Position numbers and translations under genes: made by a program. The notes under the pieces are model-generated. The model saw only the letters and a list, made by a program, of their open reading frames with translations. It searched no databases and was not told the DNA's origin. A stretch of DNA of 64,000 nucleotides from Phytoactinopolyspora halotolerans (lineage in GTDB: Bacteria > Actinomycetota > Actinomycetes > Jiangellales > Jiangellaceae): contig NZ_JAAGOA010000002.1 in NCBI RefSeq assembly GCF_010550675.1, positions 248,001-312,000 on the forward strand, written 5' to 3'. Shown in pieces: positions 47,070 to 55,285 of the stretch (position 1 is its first letter; each line of letters begins with the position of its first letter).

Positions 47070-48440
47070 CTACAGCGCCTTCACCGCGGTGACCAGTCCG
47101 GTCAGCGAGTCTTTCGCGTCACCGAAGAACAGCGTCGTCCGCGGGTTGTAGAGCAGCTCGTTCTCGATGCCGGCGAAACCGGGCCGCATCGAGCGTTTGA
47201 GGAAGACCACCGCCTGAGCTTGGTCGACGTCGAGGATCGGCATCCCGTAGATCGGCGAGCCCGGCGAATCCCGGGCGGCCGGGTTGACGACGTCGTTCGC
47301 GCCGACCACCAGCGCCACGTCCGTGTTGCGCAGCTGGCCGTTGGCGGTGTCCATCTCGAGCAGCTGCTCGTAAGGGACGTTCGCCTCGGCCAGCAGGACG
47401 TTCATGTGCCCGGGCATCCGCCCGGCGACGGGGTGGATCGCGTAGGAGACCTCGATGCCGCGACCCTCGAGCAGTTCGGCGAGTTCGTGGATGGTGTGCT
47501 GTGCCTGCGCCACGGCGAGGCCGTAGCCGGGGACGATCATGACCTTCTGGGCGTAGTTGAGCATGATGGCGACGTCGTCCGCGCCCGCCGAGCGGACCGG
47601 ACGTTCGGAGACCGCGCCACCGCCGGCGGTGGAACCACCGCGGAACGCGCCGAACAGAATGGAGCTGATGGAGCGTCCCATCGCCTGCGCCATCAACCGG
47701 GTCAAGATCGTACCGCTGGCGCCGACCAGCGTTCCGCCGATCAACAGCAGCGCGTTGCCGAGTACGTAACCGCCGGCCGCGACGGCTATACCGGTGGCGG
47801 CGTTGAGCAGCGAGATCACGATCGGCACGTCGGCTCCGCCGACCGGCAGCACCAGCAGGACGCCGACGATGAGCGCCACCAGGCCCAGCACCGCCGCCAG
47901 CCAGGCGCTCTCGCCGTCACCGGCGTAGAGGAACACGGCCAGCACCAGCGCGGCGACCAGCGAGGCGCCGAACAACGTCGGTCCCGCCGGAGGCGTGACC
48001 GGACGGGTGGTGATCAGCTCCTGCAGCTTCAGGAACGTCACGACCGAGCCGCTGAAGGCGATCGACCCCACCGGCACGGTCAGCACCGCCGCCGCCAATG
48101 GGAAGACGGTCTCGGCCCCGGACAGCTCCAGCGACGCCACGAGCGCGGCCGCACCGCCGCCGACACCGTTGAACAGCGCCACCAGTTGCGGCATCGCCGT
48201 CATCGCCACGCGTCGTGCCGCCGGTATGCCGATGGCGCAGCCGACCACGATCGCGCCGATGATCCACGGCAGGTTGTCCAGCTCGTAGGCGATGAATGTG
48301 ACGATCATCGCGCCCAGCGCCGCCGCGGCTCCGAGCAGGTTGCCCGTACGAGCTGTCTTCGGCGAGGAGAGACCCTTGAGTGCGAGGACGAAGCAGACGG
48401 CGGCGGCGAGGTAGGCGAGCTGTGCCCAGGTGTCGATCAC
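47070..48440 (-). CDS. pntB: NAD(P) transhydrogenase beta subunit
   Basis: 456 residues. About eight or nine membrane helices (domain II) are followed by the NADP-binding domain III (about 275-456) with VPGYGLAVAQAQHTIHELA, GRMPGHMNVLLAEANV and VVGANDVVNPAA. It couples proton entry to NADPH formation from NADH. GTG 48440 overlaps the pntAB stop by 4 bp. Confidence 0.95.
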   Translation of the reverse strand: MIDTWAQLAYLAAAVCFVLALKGLSSPKTARTGNLLGAAAALGAMIVTFIAYELDNLPWIIGAIVVGCAIGIPAARRVAMTAMPQLVALFNGVGGGAAALVASLELSGAETVFPLAAAVLTVPVGSIAFSGSVVTFLKLQELITTRPVTPPAGPTLFGASLVAALVLAVFLYAGDGESAWLAAVLGLVALIVGVLLVLPVGGADVPIVISLLNAATGIAVAAGGYVLGNALLLIGGTLVGASGTILTRLMAQAMGRSISSILFGAFRGGSTAGGGAVSERPVRSAGADDVAIMLNYAQKVMIVPGYGLAVAQAQHTIHELAELLEGRGIEVSYAIHPVAGRMPGHMNVLLAEANVPYEQLLEMDTANGQLRNTDVALVVGANDVVNPAARDSPGSPIYGMPILDVDQAQAVVFLKRSMRPGFAGIENELLYNPRTTLFFGDAKDSLTGLVTAVKAL

Positions 48441-48736
48441 GCGCCGCCTCCCGTCGACTTCTTGCCGCGGAACATCTCCAGCATCCGGTCGGTGACGACG
48501 AACCCGCCCACCAGGTTCAGCGTAGCCAGCACGGTGGCGACCACACCGATCGCCAGTTCCAGGCCGCCGTCCGCGTGGCCGGTGACGAGCACCGCACCCA
48601 CCAGGATGATCCCGTGGATCGCGTTCGCGCCCGACATCAGCGGTGTGTGCAGTGTCGACGAAACCTTGGAGACCACCTCGTATCCGGTGAACGCCGCCAA
48701 CACGAAGATGGTCAGGAGCGCGACCTCCGAGTCCAT
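48437..48736 (-). CDS. pntAB: NAD(P) transhydrogenase alpha subunit, membrane part
   Basis: 99 residues, three to four helices. HTPLMSGANAIHGIILVGA and NLVGGFVVTDRMLEMF are the family markers. ATG 48736 uses the last base of the pntAA stop (TGATG). It forms the channel with PntB. Confidence 0.95.
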   Translation of the reverse strand: MDSEVALLTIFVLAAFTGYEVVSKVSSTLHTPLMSGANAIHGIILVGAVLVTGHADGGLELAIGVVATVLATLNLVGGFVVTDRMLEMFRGKKSTGGGA

Positions 48737-49860
48737 CAGCCCTCCTCTTCGAGCGATGCACGTGTGGGCTCGTGCCGCACCGTGCCGTCGTGGGTGACGC
48801 AGACGCCGTCGATGATCTCGTCGTCCAGATCGACGGTGATCTCTCCTTCGCTGGTCATCAGCAGGATGAGATTGACCAGGTTGGCCGCGTAGAGCCGGCT
48901 GGCGTGCACGGGCAGCTGACTGGGGACGTTCGCTCCACCCCACAGCAGCGTCTGGCCCACGGTCAGCTCTTCGCCCGGCCGGCTACCCTCGACGTTCCCG
49001 CCGGACTCGGCGGCCAGATCGACCACCACGCTGCCCGGCTTCATGGCTTCGACGGCGTCCCGCTCGACCAGCAGGGGAGCCGACCGTCCCGGGACCGCGG
49101 CGGTCGTGATGACGACGTCGGCGGCCGTGACGTAGGGAGCGAGCAGATCTCGCTGCTGCTGGGCCCGCTCCTCGGTCATCTCCCGCGCGTAGCCGCCGGC
49201 GCCTTCGAGGCTGGGCAGGTCGAGCTCGACGAACCGCGCGCCGAGACTGCGGATCTCCTCCGCCGAGGCGGCCCGGACGTCGTAGGCGTCCACGCGTGCG
49301 CCGAGCCGCCGGGCCGTCGCGATCGCCTGCAGACCGGCGACGCCGGCGCCCAGCACCAACGCCTGAGCCGGCGGGACGGTGCCGGCGGCGGTCATCGAGA
49401 GCGGGAAGAACCGGGGCAGCCGTTCGGCGGCGACGAGCACCGCGCGGTAGCCGGCCACCAGCGCCTGGGACGTCAGCGCGTCCATCGATTGTGCGCGAGA
49501 GATCCGCGGGACGAGTTCCATCGCGCATGCGGTCACCCCGGCGTCTCGTGCCTGCCGGACGAACTCCAGCTCGCTCGCGGTAGGGATGAACGAGAGCGTG
49601 ATCGCGCCGGGTTTCAGGTTCGCCACCCGGACCGGGTCGAGGGGCTGGACCGACAAGATGACGTCGGATCCCTCCAGCACGTCGTCCCGGACGTCCGCTC
49701 CGGCGTCGCGATAGGCGTCGTCGGTGTGGAAGGCCGTGAGTCCCGCACCGGTTTCCACGACGACGTCGAGGCCGGCCCCGGTCAACCGGCCGACCAGTTC
49801 GGGCACCAGGGCGACCCGCTTCTCCTGCGGGCGAGTCTCCCGAACGACGGCGACCCTCAT
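48736..49860 (-). CDS. pntAA: NAD(P) transhydrogenase alpha subunit, NAD-binding part
   Basis: 374 residues. The N-terminus MRVAVVRETRPQEKRVALVPE and RISRAQSMDALTSQA are typical; the Rossmann motif is VLGAGVAGLQAIATARRLGA (near residue 170). The soluble NAD(H)-binding domain I. First gene of the pntAA-pntAB-pntB operon, the three-gene form typical of actinobacteria. Confidence 0.95.
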   Translation of the reverse strand: MRVAVVRETRPQEKRVALVPELVGRLTGAGLDVVVETGAGLTAFHTDDAYRDAGADVRDDVLEGSDVILSVQPLDPVRVANLKPGAITLSFIPTASELEFVRQARDAGVTACAMELVPRISRAQSMDALTSQALVAGYRAVLVAAERLPRFFPLSMTAAGTVPPAQALVLGAGVAGLQAIATARRLGARVDAYDVRAASAEEIRSLGARFVELDLPSLEGAGGYAREMTEERAQQQRDLLAPYVTAADVVITTAAVPGRSAPLLVERDAVEAMKPGSVVVDLAAESGGNVEGSRPGEELTVGQTLLWGGANVPSQLPVHASRLYAANLVNLILLMTSEGEITVDLDDEIIDGVCVTHDGTVRHEPTRASLEEEG

Positions 49861-50109
49861 CGCGACCCGAAGCCTGCGGACTTCACTGGCGCCACACGCT
49901 TGTCGGCGCTGGAGCCCTCATGGGCATCTGTACGCGCACCTACGGACACGACGTTCCAACCTCCCACGCTGGAGGACCACTGGCGGGTGCCATTCTGGCA
50001 CATCTCGGGGCCGGCATGGATGGCCCGAATGCCGCTGTCTTGCCGACCTTCGGGGGCGGCATAGACTGGACTTCGGATCTACCGAGCCGACGCGATGAGA
50101 GGTACGGCC

Positions 50110-50304
50110 ATGGCGAAGAACACACCGGTTGTGGTCGGCGGGATCGCCGTCGGCGTCATCTTTTTCCTGCTCTTGCCGGGCTGGCTGAAGCTGCTGGCGA
50201 TCGTCGCCATCATCGGTATCCCGGCCGCCGGTTACCTCATGCTCGACCCGTCCCAGCGCCGCCGCCTCCGCGAGCAGCGTCGTCGTCGGCGGATCGGTCC
50301 CTGA
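50110..50304 (+). CDS. Small membrane protein, hypothetical
   Basis: 64 residues with two hydrophobic helices (VVVGGIAVGVIFFLLL and LLAIVAIIGIPAAGYLML) and a strongly basic tail (RRRLREQRRRRR). Start ATG 50110 is preferred to ATG 50095, which would add five residues. No family recognised. Confidence 0.6.
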   Translation: MAKNTPVVVGGIAVGVIFFLLLPGWLKLLAIVAIIGIPAAGYLMLDPSQRRRLREQRRRRRIGP

Positions 50305-50322
50305 GCGCAGGTGAGACAGGCA

Positions 50323-50353
50323 ACGGCCCCAGCCGGGTCTCGGCCGGGGCCGT
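50323..50353. terminator. Bidirectional terminator
   Basis: 8-bp stem ACGGCCCC/GGGGCCGT (50323-50330 with 50346-50353) extended by GCCG/CGGC, between a plus-strand gene (ends 50304) and a minus-strand gene (ends 50389). Confidence 0.7.
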
Positions 50354-50388
50354 CGAATCGATTCGTGGACGAGACCTGCGCGCCGTCG

Positions 50389-50643
50389 TCAGCGGTCCGT
50401 CTCGACGTCCATGGTGCCGTCGGGCTTGAGGGTGTAATAGGTCTGGTGGCCGCTGGGATACTTCGTGGCGACGGTGAGGTCGCGCTCGAGTCTCTCCGCG
50501 TGGTCCATGAGGATACGCAGGACGGCGATGTTCGTGGCGTCCTCGGCTGCCGGCTCGGAAGAGTCTCCGATGAAGAGTGTGAGTGCTCCTCCGTCATCGA
50601 CGACGATTCTTGCTTGGGCCGCGGTGTCCGTGTCTACTGCCAT
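50389..50643 (-). CDS. Hypothetical acidic protein
   Basis: 84 residues from ATG 50643; a TTG at 50691 would add 16. It contains ARIVVDDGGALTLFIGDSSE and TKYPSGHQTYYTLKPDGT. No family recognised and no signal peptide. It follows the radical SAM gene by about 140 nt on the same strand, but the gap suggests its own promoter. Confidence 0.55.
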   Translation of the reverse strand: MAVDTDTAAQARIVVDDGGALTLFIGDSSEPAAEDATNIAVLRILMDHAERLERDLTVATKYPSGHQTYYTLKPDGTMDVETDR

Positions 50644-50781
50644 GGTTGAGCTGTCCCCCGGGTTCTGCTCGGTCAAACTTTGTTCAGGCAACCGAGGCGC
50701 ACACTATGCGAAGTTTGCCGTGTTGTGTAGTGGTTGATTTGTCAGGTTTATATGCATTTCTCGCGTGGGCTCGCCGGTTCG

Positions 50782-51792
50782 TCAGGCACACGTGAATCGC
50801 TGCGCTGCGAGTTCGCTCTCTCTTCGGTAGTCGGCGAATCGACGTCGTACTTCATCGATCGCATCGGCGAGCGGGAACAGGTCACGGGTGACGAGCTGAT
50901 CGGCATGGTCCGCCGCAACCGGATGCCAGTACACGCCATCCGCCGTGACCGTCACCTCGGGGACCAGCGACTCCACCGTGAGCGTCACCCCGTCGTCGGC
51001 GAAACCGCGCTGGGCGACGGGGCGGATGACCCGGTCCGCGCGTTCGATCCCGAGGCCGTCGAGCAGTCCGTGGAACGCCGCGGTCTCGTCGGTGCCCGCC
51101 GCGCCGGGTGAGACCGTCGCCGCCACCCGCACCCGGAAGCCTTCGTCCCGGGCCGTCCGGATCCCGTCCAATGCGCGCTGCCAGCTGCCGGCCCCGCGGT
51201 GCAGGTCATGCAGGTCCGGCGTCGCGGAGTCGAGACTGATCTGCAGCGCCAGCCCGTCTCGCGGCATGGCCCGCAGCATCCGCAACCGGCGGCCCCGAAA
51301 CAGCATGCCGTTGGTGAGCACCGTGGTCGGCAGCCGCGCCACGCAGTCGCGGACGATCTCGTCCAGGTCGAGCAACAGGAAGGGCTCGCCGCCGGTCAGG
51401 TAGACCTCGGTCACGCCGTGCTCCGCGCCTTCGGCGACCAGCCTGCGGATGCGTTCCGGACCCACCGCCCGACGTTCCGCCTGCGGGGACGAGCGGGCGC
51501 AGCAGTAGTCGCATGCCAGGTTGCAGTCGAAGTTGGTGTAGATCCACAGCCGGGTGCCCGGCTGTCGCTCGGGCGGGATCTCGGCCAGGACGGCGTCGTC
51601 GTCGGGAATCGGTCCGCGCATGATCACCGCGACGCCGTCGTCGATCCGGAGCAGCCGATGGCCCGCACGTTCGCACCAGCGCCCCACCAGCTCCGGGTCG
51701 CTGTCGCCGACCTGGACCGGGACCCGTTCCCCGGCAGCGGCGGCGCCGACACGCGCGACCAGGTCCACGAGGGTTCGCGCGTCGCCTACCAT
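50782..51792 (-). CDS. Radical SAM protein with N-terminal TusA-like domain
   Basis: 336 residues. About residues 1-60 resemble a TusA/SirA fold (GERVPVQVGDSDPELVGRWCERAGHRLL, with a Cys at 40). The radical SAM barrel follows: the [4Fe-4S] motif CNLACDYC (C90, C94, C97), GGEPFLL (134-140) and a C-terminal extension without SPASM cysteine clusters. TusA proteins relay persulfide sulfur, so a sulfur-related reaction is plausible. It overlaps the PhnD-like gene by 7 bp and is the last of the coupled genes. Confidence 0.85.
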   Translation of the reverse strand: MVGDARTLVDLVARVGAAAAGERVPVQVGDSDPELVGRWCERAGHRLLRIDDGVAVIMRGPIPDDDAVLAEIPPERQPGTRLWIYTNFDCNLACDYCCARSSPQAERRAVGPERIRRLVAEGAEHGVTEVYLTGGEPFLLLDLDEIVRDCVARLPTTVLTNGMLFRGRRLRMLRAMPRDGLALQISLDSATPDLHDLHRGAGSWQRALDGIRTARDEGFRVRVAATVSPGAAGTDETAAFHGLLDGLGIERADRVIRPVAQRGFADDGVTLTVESLVPEVTVTADGVYWHPVAADHADQLVTRDLFPLADAIDEVRRRFADYRRESELAAQRFTCA

Positions 51793-52601
51793 CGGGCCGG
51801 GATCCCTTGCTCTTCGACGGCGGTGAACAGCGAGGCATACCCGTCCAGCTCAGGGAGGACCCACTCACGGCGCAGCCCTTCCAGCTCCATGACCGTGCGC
51901 TGCTTCGGATCGTCCCACGACATCGCCAGCAGGTGATCGACGAACAGCTTGCCGACGTCGTCCGGCAGCGAGTCCAGCGCGGTGAAGTTGCAGTGGCAGT
52001 ACTCCGGCGAGCGCCAGAACTCGGTCAGCGCGTCCGGCATCAACTCGTCCGAGCCGATCGCCTCCCAGGTGTTGATGCCGAGGGCGACGGCGTCAGCCTC
52101 CTCGTCCAGCAACGCCCGGACGGCGTCCAGTTCGCTCCGCCCGGTGTCGCCATGTTTGCCGAGATCGGTGTCGATGCGGATCAGTTCGACGTCGTCCGTT
52201 CCCAGGCCGGCGTCGCGCATGTACTTCACCGGCAGAATCGCCGCCTGAGCGGAATCGCGCGAGCCGAGCGCGACCCTGCGCCCCCGCAGGTCGGCCAGGT
52301 CGCCTAGACTCGCCCCGGCGCGGGAGACGAAGACGGTCTGGAAGGTCCGGTCGATGTCGCGCATGGCGAGCGCGCGGCAGCGCCCATCGGTCTGCAGGAC
52401 CGTCCGCACCCAGGCCAGGTTCGTGTTCCAGGCGATGTCGATCGTGCCGTCGATCAGGGCATCCACCTGCCGGCCGTAGTTGGAGAACAGCACGAAGTCC
52501 ATCTCCACCGGGCCGTCGGCGAAGTAGTCCCGGATGCCTTCCCAGATCGGGACGACGTTGGTCGTGTACGCCACCGCACCGACAAGTACGGCTTGTCTCA
52601 T
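51786..52601 (-). CDS. PhnD-like binding protein without signal peptide
   Basis: 271 residues with the phosphonate/phosphite type II periplasmic-binding fold: AYTTNVVPIWEGIRDYF, LIDGTIDIAWNTNLAWVRT, LRGRRVALGSRDSAQAAILPVKYM and TALDSLPDD. Unlike true binding proteins it starts directly in the mature fold (MRQAVLVGAVAY), and no lipobox or signal peptide exists. I infer a cytosolic ligand-binding role. ATG 52601 is 11 nt after the preceding stop. Confidence 0.8.
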   Translation of the reverse strand: MRQAVLVGAVAYTTNVVPIWEGIRDYFADGPVEMDFVLFSNYGRQVDALIDGTIDIAWNTNLAWVRTVLQTDGRCRALAMRDIDRTFQTVFVSRAGASLGDLADLRGRRVALGSRDSAQAAILPVKYMRDAGLGTDDVELIRIDTDLGKHGDTGRSELDAVRALLDEEADAVALGINTWEAIGSDELMPDALTEFWRSPEYCHCNFTALDSLPDDVGKLFVDHLLAMSWDDPKQRTVMELEGLRREWVLPELDGYASLFTAVEEQGIPARW

Positions 52602-52612
52602 CGCCCTGCCCC

Positions 52613-53788
52613 CTATCCGAACACCGGCTGACCGGTGATCGCCTTGCCGTAGAAGTCGTACAGCACGTCGGCCGTCGGCGCCATCACGTGTCCAGCTCGC
52701 GCGTCCCGGAAGAAACGCTCCAGCTGCAGGCGGTTCGAGAACGCCGCTCCGCCGCATACCCGCATCGCCGCGTCGGTGACCCGCAGCGCCGTGTCGTTGG
52801 CGAACGCCTTGACCCCGAGCACGTGGAGCATGGTCTCGTCGCCGGGTGCGGCCAGGCTGCGCGCCGTGAGGTCGATGTACGAGCGAGCCGCGGCCACGTC
52901 GAGTGACATCTTGGCGAGCTGGGCGCGGATCGTCGGCAATTGGGCCAGCGACTGGCCGGTGTGTTCCAGCGTGGATCCGGACGCGTGCGTCACCGCCGCG
53001 CCGACCGCGGCCTGCGACAATCCCGCCGACACCGCGGCGTTGCCGAGGTTGAACCATGGCATGACAGCATCCAGCATCAGTTGGAATCCGCCGCCGGGTG
53101 CGCCGATCCGGTCGTCGTCGGTGACGTCGAGCTGGAACGTCATCGGTGCCGAGGCGTTCCCTCGAAGGCCCAGCCCGCGCCATGCGCCGGCGACGGTGAC
53201 GCCGTCGCGCCCGCCGGGTACCGCGTAGAGGTCCACGGCCGGGGACGCGGCGCCGGCGTCGCCCGTGGCCAGCGTCGAGACGACGTAGACGTCGGCATGG
53301 CCTGCTGAGGTGACGAAGCTCTTCTTCGCATCCAGCGTGACAGCGTTCGTGCCGCCTTTCCCGGGATCGCCCGACGATGCCGGCCGGGCCTGCGAGGTGG
53401 GCGCCCAGAAGTGCGACCGCGAGCCTGGTTCGGAGAAGGCCAGGGTGCCGAGCGTCGTACCGTCGGCCAGCTCTTCCAGCAGTTTCGGATGGCCCGGCGG
53501 AGCGGCCGCGGCGGTGGTCATGGCGGCGCTGAGGTGCATGAGGTAGACCATGGCGGTGGATCCGCACACTGACGCGACCTCGGCCAGCGCCCGGGCGGCT
53601 TCCACCGGCCCGCCGCCCATGCCGCCGATGTCGGCGGGCAGAGTGAGACCGAGCAGGCCGCTTTCGCGGAGCGCGGTCACGGCCTCGTGTGGAAACCGGC
53701 TGTCGGCGTCGACGTCCGGGGCGGCGGCGCGAGCCGCGTCGAGAACCGGCGCGAGCGCGTCGGTGAGGTGTTCGTGGGTGAGATTCAT
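52613..53788 (-). CDS. Acyl-CoA dehydrogenase-family flavoprotein
   Basis: 391 residues with the three-part acyl-CoA dehydrogenase fold: N-terminal helices (LRESGLLGLTLPADIGGMGG), beta domain (LAFSEPGSRSHFWAP, KKSFVTSAGHADVYVV) and C-terminal helical domain (MRVCGGAAFSNRLQLERFFRDARAGHVMAPT). The usual catalytic Glu/Asp position near the C-terminus cannot be confirmed. Relatives include FMN-dependent desulfurisation monooxygenases (DszC/SfnB), so the reaction may be oxygen- and not CoA-based. ATG 53788 overlaps the preceding stop. Confidence 0.8.
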   Translation of the reverse strand: MNLTHEHLTDALAPVLDAARAAAPDVDADSRFPHEAVTALRESGLLGLTLPADIGGMGGGPVEAARALAEVASVCGSTAMVYLMHLSAAMTTAAAAPPGHPKLLEELADGTTLGTLAFSEPGSRSHFWAPTSQARPASSGDPGKGGTNAVTLDAKKSFVTSAGHADVYVVSTLATGDAGAASPAVDLYAVPGGRDGVTVAGAWRGLGLRGNASAPMTFQLDVTDDDRIGAPGGGFQLMLDAVMPWFNLGNAAVSAGLSQAAVGAAVTHASGSTLEHTGQSLAQLPTIRAQLAKMSLDVAAARSYIDLTARSLAAPGDETMLHVLGVKAFANDTALRVTDAAMRVCGGAAFSNRLQLERFFRDARAGHVMAPTADVLYDFYGKAITGQPVFG

Positions 53789-54210
53789 CCCGTTCCCTTC
53801 CAGCTGGTGTCCGATGGTGACTCCGGTTGTGCGGACGGTTCGGCGGCGTCGCGGGGTGTCAGCCCCACGACGAGGAGCCCGGATCCGAGGCCGACCCAGA
53901 ACGATGCGGCGCTGATGTTGCCGCCCAGCCAGTCGTCGCCGGCGGCGGTGGAGATCACCTGCAGGACGGCGGCGATCAGGTAGGCGGTGCCGGCGACGAC
54001 GGCGAGGACCGGGCGGGCGAGCAGCCCTGCTAGGCAGGCGAGAGCGCCGACGCCGAGCGCGATCGCGACGGACACGCCGTCCAGCCAGATGAACCTGAAC
54101 TCCTGCAGACCCTCGGCGACGAAGACCACGCTGACGATGGAGGCCGCCCCCATGACGACGCACGCCCGGTCGAACGGATGCCTCGGGGAGGTGGCGCCGG
54201 GGCCGCTCAT
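53785..54210 (-). CDS. Four-helix membrane protein, unknown
   Basis: 141 residues: a short N-terminal tail, four transmembrane helices (about 20-125) and a Ser/Pro/acidic end. FIWLDGVSVAIALGVGALACLAGLL is helix 2. No family recognised. It overlaps the DoxX-like and the acyl-CoA dehydrogenase-like genes by 4 bp each, so it is certainly part of the operon. Confidence 0.8.
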   Translation of the reverse strand: MSGPGATSPRHPFDRACVVMGAASIVSVVFVAEGLQEFRFIWLDGVSVAIALGVGALACLAGLLARPVLAVVAGTAYLIAAVLQVISTAAGDDWLGGNISAASFWVGLGSGLLVVGLTPRDAAEPSAQPESPSDTSWKGTG

Positions 54211-54749
54211 GACAGCCGCTCCAGCAGCCGGGCGAGCGCGGTGTCGCTCCGTCGCCAGGCGGGACGGAGCACACCGTCGAGGCCGCCGTACCGGCCGGCG
54301 GCCGTCGCGAAGAGCATCAGGTGGACCAGGAACATCAGCAGGTAGGCCCAATACCACTCGTGTGGCGCGTTCAGGGTGGAGAGCGAGATCACGATGCTCT
54401 GGCCCATGCCGACCACGGCCCACGCTCGCGTGGCCAGGCCGACGAGCAGGAACGCGCCGAGCGACGCCTCGACGATGAGGACCAGCCAGCCGAAGAGAGC
54501 GAAGTTCGGCACGACCACGTTCTCCACGAACCACGCGTACGGGGCCAGCACCTCGTGTTCGACCGCCTGAAGCGTCCATCGGTACAGGGTTCGCGGCGGG
54601 TCGCCCTCGCCGAAGTCCGGCGGCTGTTTCCAGGAGACGTTGTCGATCCACAGCAGTGCGACGCCGACCCGGCACGCACCGAGGAGCCAGCCGTTGAGCC
54701 GGGAGGCCGTGAGCGCGGTTCCGACGTCCGTCGGTCTCGATACCGTCAT
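54207..54749 (-). CDS. DoxX/DoxD-like membrane protein
   Basis: 180 residues with four helices. The N-terminal half has GWLLGACRVGVALLWIDNVSWKQPP and the second half has FGWLVLIVEASLGAFLLVGLATR and HLMLFATAAGRYGGLDGVL, typical of DoxX/TQO (thiosulfate:quinone oxidoreductase DoxD) relatives. These are quinone- or thiol-associated membrane proteins. ATG 54749 overlaps the upstream small frame by 4 bp. Confidence 0.8.
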   Translation of the reverse strand: MTVSRPTDVGTALTASRLNGWLLGACRVGVALLWIDNVSWKQPPDFGEGDPPRTLYRWTLQAVEHEVLAPYAWFVENVVVPNFALFGWLVLIVEASLGAFLLVGLATRAWAVVGMGQSIVISLSTLNAPHEWYWAYLLMFLVHLMLFATAAGRYGGLDGVLRPAWRRSDTALARLLERLS

Positions 54750-54862
54750 GGGCACGTCCGCTTCGTCGCGTCGTCGGTGCCGGCCGCGTGCACGGCCACC
54801 GTCTGGGCTGGTCCGCCGGTGAGCGAGCCATTGGTCCGATGGAAGCACGACGCGTGCCGCAT
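54746..54862 (-). CDS. Possible 38-residue peptide ahead of the DoxX-like gene
   Basis: Short frame MRHASCFHRTNGSLTGG...TKRTCP ending in TGA that overlaps the DoxX-like ATG (ATGA). Third-position GC is high in this frame and lower in the alternatives, supporting coding. A weak AAGGATC lies before the ATG with short spacing. Two Cys, a Cys-Pro end and His/Gly/Thr-rich composition. It could be a leader peptide for attenuation, a substrate for the radical SAM protein, or a chance frame. Confidence 0.4.
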   Translation of the reverse strand: MRHASCFHRTNGSLTGGPAQTVAVHAAGTDDATKRTCP

Positions 54863-55026
54863 GATCCTTACAAACTGCGAAAGGACTGGCGGGTTCGCCG
54901 CCGTGCGGGCATCCTGGTACTTGGCATTTCGTTCCAGTACGTCCGGGTTCGTCGTCGTCGCCGCTGTCGTCGTCGAGATGAGGCCGGGACCGGTCGTGTG
55001 GCCGGTCGAAGCTCCAGGGGGAGTCG

Positions 55027-55224
55027 ATGAGCGCACAGGTCGCGATCGTGTGTGACCGATGTGGCGATATCGGGGCAGTCGGGGCGACAGCACCCGAGCT
55101 CCGTGACGGCCTGAACGGCTGGTCCTGGCGGAACGGCCTGGACACGTGTCCGTTGTGCCGGCTGGTGACATCGGACGTGTCGTATGCCGGCCAGGCCCGC
55201 GCCGACGGCGGGTTCCGGTCTTAG
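55027..55224 (+). CDS. Small zinc-ribbon-like protein
   Basis: 65 residues with two CxxC pairs (CDRC near residue 9 and CPLC near 41), likely a structural zinc site. It is divergent from the DoxX operon and shares its promoter region. GGGGAG precedes ATG 55027. No family recognised. Confidence 0.6.
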   Translation: MSAQVAIVCDRCGDIGAVGATAPELRDGLNGWSWRNGLDTCPLCRLVTSDVSYAGQARADGGFRS

Positions 55225-55285
55225 TGTTCTGTCAAGGACACCTGCCGGCGCACCCGAGTCGTCGCGCACATGTGACACTGGTGGT

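Noticed and set aside
47052-48797. Plus-strand open frame opposite pntB and pntAB
   Set aside because: Shadow of the transhydrogenase genes; low-complexity composition.
54750-55145. Longer upstream extension of the DoxX-like gene with CQVPGC-type cysteines
   Set aside because: Third-position GC is near 50% in that frame, against about 85% in the alternative small frame, so it is unlikely to be coding.
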